Shown here piece by piece: positions 57,156 through 64,000 of a stretch of DNA of 64,000 nucleotides. The position numbers and the translations under genes were made by a program. The notes beneath the pieces were generated by a model that saw only the letters and a program-made list of their open reading frames with translations, was not told the origin of the DNA and ran no database searches. The stretch comes from Leuctra nigra (lineage: Eukaryota; Arthropoda; Insecta; Plecoptera; Leuctridae): the NCBI GenBank assembly GCA_934045905.1, contig OW203768.1:20784770-20848769 (forward strand). Reading direction: 5' to 3'. Numbering within the stretch: the first letter of the stretch is position 1; each line of letters opens with the position of its first letter.

Positions 57156-60028
57156 ATGAGCGCCGAGCACCGATCCTGCGGCATCGGTGCTTTCCTCCCC
57201 ATGAGCTGCCGCGGTCGGGCGGAGGCGTTCGCGCGCCGCCTGCAGACGCGCCTGCACCACCTCGGCGGCACGTCCGAGTCCGAGGAGACGGAAGAGAGCT
57301 GGCTCACGTCGCAGCACTGCTCACATCCGACGCTCCACCAGCCGCGGCACAGCACGTCCTCAGAGTCCGACATATACTATGACTTCGACCTCGACAGCCC
57401 AGGCAGTCCGCAGGTAACATGTAGTGCCAGTTGTCGAGTCATCGAAACAATCTTCAAATTTAAATGCTCCCAAAATCTAACTGTCTAAAAAAGTTTAAAA
57501 ATATCTAAAATCCCAAATAATGTTGGTAGAACACTTACACAATTATTTAAATTTAAATTTACTTTGTAATTTTACCTTTGAGTAATTGAACCTTTGAGGG
57601 CCAAATTAGACTGTCCTATACGTCTGAATTACAGGAAAGTAGAATTAGTCGTTGCAATCTTTGAAAGCTGTACTCTTGTACTGCTGGAGGATTAGACAAT
57701 TAAACTGGATCAGTTCTTATCATTTCGTCCTTGACGTGTAAAACAAACATCACTCTCTCCACAGGAAGAAGCGACTGAAGCCGAGCTCAAGCACATCCTC
57801 CTCAACGGCCAGGATAAGAGTGATGTGGAGTCCGGATGCGTCTCGGCAGTCACGGCAACATCCCCGGGGAGCGACAGCTCCGACGGGAACTACTACGACC
57901 CGGAGAGCTTCGACTTCCCGTGTCCGGAAGTGCGGAAGCTCAACGGACACCGGGAAGGGGGAGAAGAATCTTGCGCAGAACCGACTATTACCTCAACTAC
58001 GCTTAGCTGCGGCGAGACAAGACGAACGAGAAGAGATTTCAATGGAAAGGCTAGTAAGATGAAACAAGAGACTGAAAGCATTGCAGAGGATGCGGGAATT
58101 AGCCCGGAGAGGACGGAGGAGGAGAAGAGCGAGGAGAGCATGACGGAAGATGACTCTGACAATGAGAGGATGAATCGAGAGAGACAGAAGAAGACTTCTG
58201 ATGAGAGCGGAGAGACGTATTGCAGCACGTTCGTTCTGTTGAGCGAACGTGTTATAGAATGTGCCCCTGAGGCGGCTAGTACGGAGGTCTCACGTGTGAC
58301 TATAGACACTTGCAATGGAAGCAAAGAAGATGTTGTTGCCCTCGATGCATGTGAAACAGATGAAGAGTGTCCGGTTGACCTAGATATATGTAATGCAAGC
58401 AATGAAGAGTGTCCCGCTGATATAGACACTTGCAATGAAAGCAAAGAAGATGTTGTTGCCCTTGATGCATGTGAGACGGATAAAAAGTGTCCGGCTGATA
58501 TTGACACGTGCAAAGTAGAAGGAGGAAACGAAGAATCTGTCACAGTCGTCGTCGACGCATGTGAGGCAGACCCTGCGGTCAGCACGGTCAGCAACGTGCC
58601 GGAGCAGACGAACAAGTTGACCGTGAGGAAGAAGTGCAGCGTGACGGTAGACAAGAGCGACGACGACGAAGAAGAAGAACGACCGCAGCGAGTGCAGCGC
58701 TGCTCGTCTCTCAAGACCGGCAAGACTCCTCCCGGCACGCCCGGCCGCAAGAAGATCGTCCGGTTCGCCGACGTGCTGGGCCTCGACCTGGCTGACGTAC
58801 GAACCTTCCTCGATGAGATCCCCAAGGTGCCGACGTCCGCGTACGAGGACCTACACAACGCCGACCTGTCTGTCGGCAACAACTCCATCTCGAGTCTGCC
58901 GCGGCCCGATCGCGCCCTCATGCCCCTGTTCCAGCAGCCCGGAGGCGCTCCAGACTTCCTGGACAAGGTGCGGCGGCAGTACGTGTGTCTGGAGAACGCC
59001 ATGGTCAAGGACATCTCAACGTGCGCCATTGCGGGCACCGTCCGAGTGGTCAATCTCGACTTCCACAAATCAGTTCACATACGATATTCGCTGGACAACT
59101 GGCGCTCCTTCTGTGACTTGCAGGTATGAATCAGATTTGTATATTTCAAATAGTTTGTTTTAATTGGTTTATGTATTTCAATGGTTTTTTAAAAGAAATT
59201 ATTGTCCCAATTGCATAAAATTTTAGTTTCTAAATAGGTTTCTACTTTCTGTGTTGTTTTTTAGATAATTATGTACCTACTTTTTCTTATGTGCTAAGTG
59301 ACCATCAGGAAAGAAGTTTGAAAATAGGTTTTGACCTATCTATTACGCTAAGAACAGTATTCGAAAGAAACGTATGTAGTGACGTTGGGTCACGATCACT
59401 GACAATGGATCCTTGTTATTAGCAATCTCACTTACTAAATTTAGATTACTAGCTAGTACAGACTACTACGGATGGTGCCTACAAATCATTTTCAATTATT
59501 CCGTTGGGGAGACTGTGGGTACCCTATTTCTCCAGAGACTTTGCCCCTGATTACAGAACTATAATGCTGAGTTGACTTGATAATAATGTAACACGCTGTT
59601 TCTCCTTGTAGTCACTTTCTATATCCCTACTTCGGAAGTAAAAGGCCTCAAGTCCATTTTCTCAATTTTGCAGTGCACACTTCTGCAATCAAGCTAAATA
59701 TATATTCACATGTATGCATTTTGACTATCGTAATTAAGATTACTGTCTTGATCGAGTTATGAATGTTGAACGTGTCTTCCCGCAGGCGAGTTACGTGGAA
59801 AACTCATGCGACGGCTTCTCCGACAAGTTCACGTTCATCATGTACGCGCACACCCTGGTGGTCGGGCAGCGGCTCGAGTTCGCTGTGCGCTTCCAGTGCC
59901 ACGGCGTGCAGTACTGGGACAGCAACAACGGTATCAACTACATCTTTCAATGTCTACCTCCATCCAATCCGCCGCCGTTTCTCTCGCTGGCATCGCCCGA
60001 GGGCGATCGCTGGGCCTCGTTTTACTGA
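57156..60028 (+). CDS. Glycogen-targeting PP1 regulatory subunit 3 (CBM21 protein)
   Basis: Brings protein phosphatase 1 to glycogen and so promotes glycogen synthesis. Exons 57156-57413, 57765-59123 and 59786-60028 join in phase 0 with GT/AG sites (1860 nt, 619 aa). The ATG at 57156 follows an acceptor-like TTCCCAG by 12 bp, so an upstream exon may exist and add residues or only 5' UTR. The PP1-docking motif is KKIVRFAD (about residues 415-422). The CBM21 carbohydrate-binding domain covers the last ~130 residues, with VVNLDFHKSVHIRYSLDNWR before the last splice and FAVRFQCHGVQYWDSNNGIN after it; WDSNNG-x-NY is the glycogen-contact signature. The middle is acidic with an internal Cys repeat (DTCNxSKED, DACETD). 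Relatives in flies are Gbs-70E and Gbs-76A. AATAAA near 60631 and 60929 are likely 3' ends. Confidence 0.92.
58300..58570 (+). repeat. Imperfect coding repeat in the PP1-subunit gene
   Basis: Units of 24-33 codons repeat IDTCNxSKEDVVALDACETD. Two copies of the GCAAAGAAGATGTTGTTGCC block lie 120 bp apart. It is in frame within exon 57765-59123 and lies before the PP1-docking site, outside known domains. Confidence 0.7.
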
Positions 60029-61674
60029 CTCCTTCGCGGGATCTTAATTTTTTTTTATAACGCCCCTCCCTTTTACATTTAGGTGATTTTAAATTGTTTT
60101 TAGATGTTGTCGATATTTATTTATTGCCCCATTGTCTTGATGACAACTCACTGTTAGCCGAACAACCATTGATTATTATATTATAGAGATCGACTTTGAA
60201 TCTAAAAGTATATCAAAGCTGTTAAAGGTACAATGTGAGCTTTATTGAATCGCACATCAGTACTGCATACTATTGCAATCATTAGAGGTTAAATTGTACT
60301 GTTGTCTAGTATTTATTTGTGAACTATTTAATTATGTGATAGATAGGGTTCAGTAGTTCTAAACTCCTCGTTCAATCAACGGAATAATCTCATGATGAGT
60401 TTAAGACGACCTCGGAATCGATGTTGGCAACTCGAAGCTCGTGTCAATTTTAAAGATTGTTTTGTTTCAGATGAATATTTTCTAAGCGACGGCGTAATTC
60501 TATTTTAAAGTTGGGCAGAGCTTTAAGGCGGTTGTTATTTATGAAAAGATTGGAGACTGATGAGTGATGAGTTAGTCCGTGAATGAATTTATCAGAATTA
60601 GTAGGAATATACGAATACTATAATAATAAGAAATAAATAGGTAATACAAATTCAAAAGTGCAAAGCAATGTGCCATAATGTTAAAAGCGTACTATCACTT
60701 TACAAACAATTTTATTATTTATTAGCTAATGGAAGAATTATATATTTACACTACTGTCTTTTTGTTATTCGTTTTTTAGATTTGTATATTATTGCTAATT
60801 AATTACCAACCTTAATTTAACTTAAACCACCTGCCGATGTTTTTAGTTTTAGGAATGACAATATCTGTGGCAATATTTTGGCAACCAATACAATGTGCTT
60901 TGTTTGTCTGCCCTATAGCCTGGGTAATAAAATAAAAGTAATTCTGATTCATATAGCGTACCTGTGATTATTCAACTCGATTAAACATTTTTCCTTAGAA
61001 CTCCTCCTTGATTTCATCATCTTGTTTTCAACGATTTAGCTCCAAATAGTCTAATTGTAATTTTGTAAACACGATAAATCTAATTTTATAACTTATGACG
61101 CTGATTCTTAGAAAGCTTTATGTTTATTGTTAGCATCGCTTAAAATAACTGACAAAACAATGTACCGTGTTGTTAAATTATAAATTTTACCTTTCTTTGA
61201 TGCTAAACATAACACCTAAAATCATTTAGGTTTCTAATGAGCTTTAGGATGGTATTTCGCAGCAATGTCCTAAATTCCCACAAGTCCTGTCAATCCTGTC
61301 CTGACTCCTGTTCTGTTCCTACAGGACGTCGCATCCTGCAGGACTCTTCTACAGGACGGACACCAGGTGACGACCGCGGTAAAGAAGTCTTTCTTTGCGA
61401 GCTCTCTGCAGGCAAGAGATACGCTGGGAAGATGACATAGGGACAATCATTGTCATCTTCCAATCATCATCATAACTATTATCAGAGGAGAATTGTTGAA
61501 AAGAAATAGCTTGACCCGAAACCTATTGTTTTAAACACTCAATTAGGGCAGGTCCTTCAATGCTCTGTTAAATTGGTTATATTAACAGATGATTATAGGA
61601 ATGGTCGTGGAAACAACCAATGTAAATTAAAATATACTAAATAAAATATGTTAAATGCTATCCTCGAATTTCGA

Positions 61675-61875
61675 TTGTGTGGCAGATGGAAACCAAAATC
61701 GAAGAAACAAAAAAATAATACAGGATTATACAAAAACGTGTCCTTTACCAAATTTTTTTTTTTTTAACAAATATATTATTCAATAAAGATGTTTAAAAAA
61801 AATTACACGCGTAGGTAAAGGACACGTTTTTGTATAATCCTGTTTCTTCGATTTTGGTTTCCATCTGCCACACAA
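61675..61875. mobile_element. Palindromic MITE (TTGTGTGGCAGATGG)
   Basis: TTGTGTGGCAGATGGAAACC and AACGTGTCCTTTACC on the left return inverted on the right around an AT-rich loop. Arms are about 75 bp with few mismatches, so it is young. Confidence 0.8.
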
Positions 61876-62877
61876 TTAATCTGACTTTCCAGTTTCACAA
61901 TTAGTTGGCAATTCTCACAGATAAATATAACACCTATGAAATGAAGAAATGATTGTTTGACCTATTAACTATTCGAATCTCAAGCTATTGCGACAAACCT
62001 GACCCATCGGTGATAAAAATACTTCTCATACAATGTATCGCGGTACAGCCTACACATATGTGATCTTGAATTCACAGCATCTGGCCTCAGACTCTATTTC
62101 GTTTGGCAGCCAGCTGTAAACCGTTCCACTCGTCGATGATTAATTTGTGTTATTTTGAATTACTCTGTACGTTGTAAAAATAGTTTCAAGATATATGATA
62201 GGACCTATTGATGACATCCGCTCAAGCCATGTTCGATATAGTAATATTTATCTGGATGTCTATAAAGATGTCTGATTCTAGCCCCGAGGAATAAATCTCT
62301 GCCAAATGGTTTGGTCGCGGAATATGGACGACCTTTCGGTCCAAGATTTGGACCGATTCCAATATAATGTTCGAAATAGAACTTCAGTTTAGCAATCCTC
62401 TCGTCGCAACTCCGTGGAATTTGATCCAATTAAGGCGCATAATTGATAAGGTATTCAATTAATAAAGTTCAAATTGGCAATACAATTATTTTAAGTTTAT
62501 TACAGTGGTATTTATGTTCGCATTTGGGGGGGGGGGGGGGGGGGGGCGACCCTGCTTTTATAATGGTACCTACTAAAGAGCGGATTGGTCCTGAATGCTG
62601 TCCCCTCAGTTCCTCTTGCAGAAAATAATGTACTTCTTTTTATACTGTTTTCGTAATTTCTTTATTCGCTTGACACACTGTCAAGTCTAAAAGCAGAGAG
62701 CTGAGTGAAGAGCAGCTCTCCCATTGGTTGACAGCTGTCACGTGACCTTATTTGCCTCTGGTATTCTGTAGTGATCTAAAATGCAAATAGTAACTAGAAA
62801 GTTTGTCTCGGTGTTCTTTTTTTAGCTGTTACGAGAATGTCATTGATACATTCTAAAATAAACAAAATTTAACACTT

Positions 62878-62975
62878 GCACAAGGGTTGTAACCAAACCA
62901 CTGTACCTAAGGGTCTATACTGAAGGGCACAAGGGTTGTAACCAAACCACTGTACCTAAGGGTCTATACTGAAGA
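62878..62975 (+). repeat. 49-bp tandem duplication
   Basis: Two adjacent copies of GCACAAGGGTTGTAACCAAA through GGTCTATACTGAAG differ by almost nothing. Non-coding. Confidence 0.85.
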
Positions 62976-63120
62976 ACTGTAGGTACTATAGTGTAAACTT
63001 GTATGAAATTAGGGTGAAATTGTGACCATTCATCAAAGTGGAGCGGGATCCAAAAAGTGGCGTATTTCATCTGTTTTGGCAACAATGGTTGACAATAAAT
63101 GGCAATATCTCCATAGATCA

Positions 63121-63366
63121 ATGGGCGTCCGCAGGATTTCTGCCAGGTGGGGGCAGGGCAAGGAAAACAATATTTAAGGGTCAAGGGGGGTATGGGGGTG
63201 CCCCCCCCTGGCCCGCAGGGCATTTTTTGGTTTTTGGATACTTTGAAATCAATTTTCTTTAGTTTTTTTGGTTACAAAATAAAAATATACGTAAAACCCC
63301 AGAAAATGTTTATGTTTCCTTACATCCAGGGGGGGGAGGGAAGCGCCCCCCCCCCCCCGCGCCCAT
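63121..63366. mobile_element. Short TIR repeat (ATGGGCGTCCGCAGG) with G/C tracts
   Basis: It begins ATGGGCGTCCGCAGGATTTC and ends CGCGCCCAT. Internal GGGGGTGCCCCCCC blocks and long C runs are typical of a repeat with this head that I know from several animal genomes. Non-coding. Confidence 0.5.
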
Positions 63367-64000
63367 GATTATGACATTGCCCAAGTCAAATCTTGGTTGG
63401 GGATGAAAACAGGACGACACCTCCAGCCACCGACGACGACGTCATAGCATGCCTCTTAGCGCCAAATTAAAATAAAAATTAGATTTTTGAGCGAGCAAAG
63501 CAAGTGGCTCCCTTTGGCTTTTTTAATACGTACCTTAGGAAATTCCATATGAAGAAATCTGATTTTTGCTATATTGAGTTGATTGTTGAATGACACGCCG
63601 TATAATTAATCATATATCTTTTAAAATGACTCGTAGTTTTGATCGAAGTTCATTCACTCGCCATTTGCCAATTTCCGGTGATAACGATAAAGATTTTTTT
63701 GAATTGTAATCGACAATACGTTCGAATTGCATTGGTATTTGAATTCACAGCTCGGTTTAAAAGTCACGGCATTTATCATCAGAGCCAGCGACGCTTTGTC
63801 TACTTCAGGATATGTCGACAGATGGCAGCACTAGTCGAATAACATTCGAACTCAAACTTTTCATACAAATTATTTTATTTTGTGTATTTTCACAATATTT
63901 ATAATACTTAACACAGAAATGCATTGTATATATAACATACTGTAGCTCATTCATGCAATAAAATATATATTATATTTACATTTATTCCTGTAGCATTAGG

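Larger units (their letters stand above)
60029..64000. other. 3' UTR and downstream gene-free stretch
   Basis: The 3' UTR of the PP1-subunit gene probably reaches 60.65 or 60.95 kb. Beyond it are a palindromic MITE (61675-61875), a poly-G run (62527-62546), a 49-bp tandem duplication (62878-62975) and a GC-tract repeat (63121-63366). No coding exon was recognised. Confidence 0.45.

Noticed and set aside
57893..59068. 391-aa minus-strand frame opposite the PP1-subunit gene
   Set aside because: Shadow of a real, GC-rich coding exon with splice sites and CBM21/RVxF motifs on the plus strand.

Overview
This is eukaryotic, arthropod-type nuclear DNA, most likely from an insect. Genes are split by AT-rich introns with GT/AG junctions. 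Intergenic DNA is packed with MITEs, tRNA-derived SINEs and nested transposons. The order cannot be fixed from the sequence.

Five genes could be reconstructed in full or nearly so by joining ORFs at splice sites. They are a D-aspartate/D-amino-acid oxidase (minus, 4462-12386, 6 exons, 339 aa, C-terminal AKL peroxisomal signal), an SR-protein kinase (minus, 13662-15539, one exon, 625 aa), the replication-licensing factor Cdt1 (plus, 16325-24664, 5 exons, 712 aa), a FAM69/DIPK1 ER kinase-like protein (minus, 27939-29274, 2 exons, 419 aa) and a glycogen-targeting PP1 regulatory subunit (plus, 57156-60028, 3 exons, 619 aa, 5' end uncertain). The window opens with the terminal exon of an unidentified plus-strand gene (1342-1588). 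SRPK and Cdt1 are head to head over 785 bp that hold an E2F-type site. The first gene and the oxidase are convergent, with poly(A) signals about 35 bp apart. The proteins serve unrelated processes, and no operon or cluster logic is seen.

The rest is repeats. From 29.3 to 57.1 kb no coding exon of a host gene was recognised; this may be the long first intron or upstream region of the PP1-subunit gene. It holds a 5'-truncated LINE (37.3-38.3 kb), a Penelope-like fragment (41.76-45.51 kb) split by a foldback-like element with TIRs made of AAGATCTTG units, a 180-bp satellite (45.62-46.52 kb), and a young LTR retrotransposon that codes only a Gag-like protein (46.99-50.25 kb) and sits inside a MITE.

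The most distinctive repeat is a family with three copies (5225-8523 minus, 43377-44667 plus, 51393-53253 plus). Each starts with an 18-bp hairpin, carries a varying number of units with CCGGAAGTGACGTCA, and ends in a near-perfect giant hairpin. No target-site duplication is visible. Two hAT-type elements (8-bp duplications), two pogo/Tigger remnants, a MULE-like MITE (9-bp duplication) and a TTAA-flanked element could be delimited to the base.
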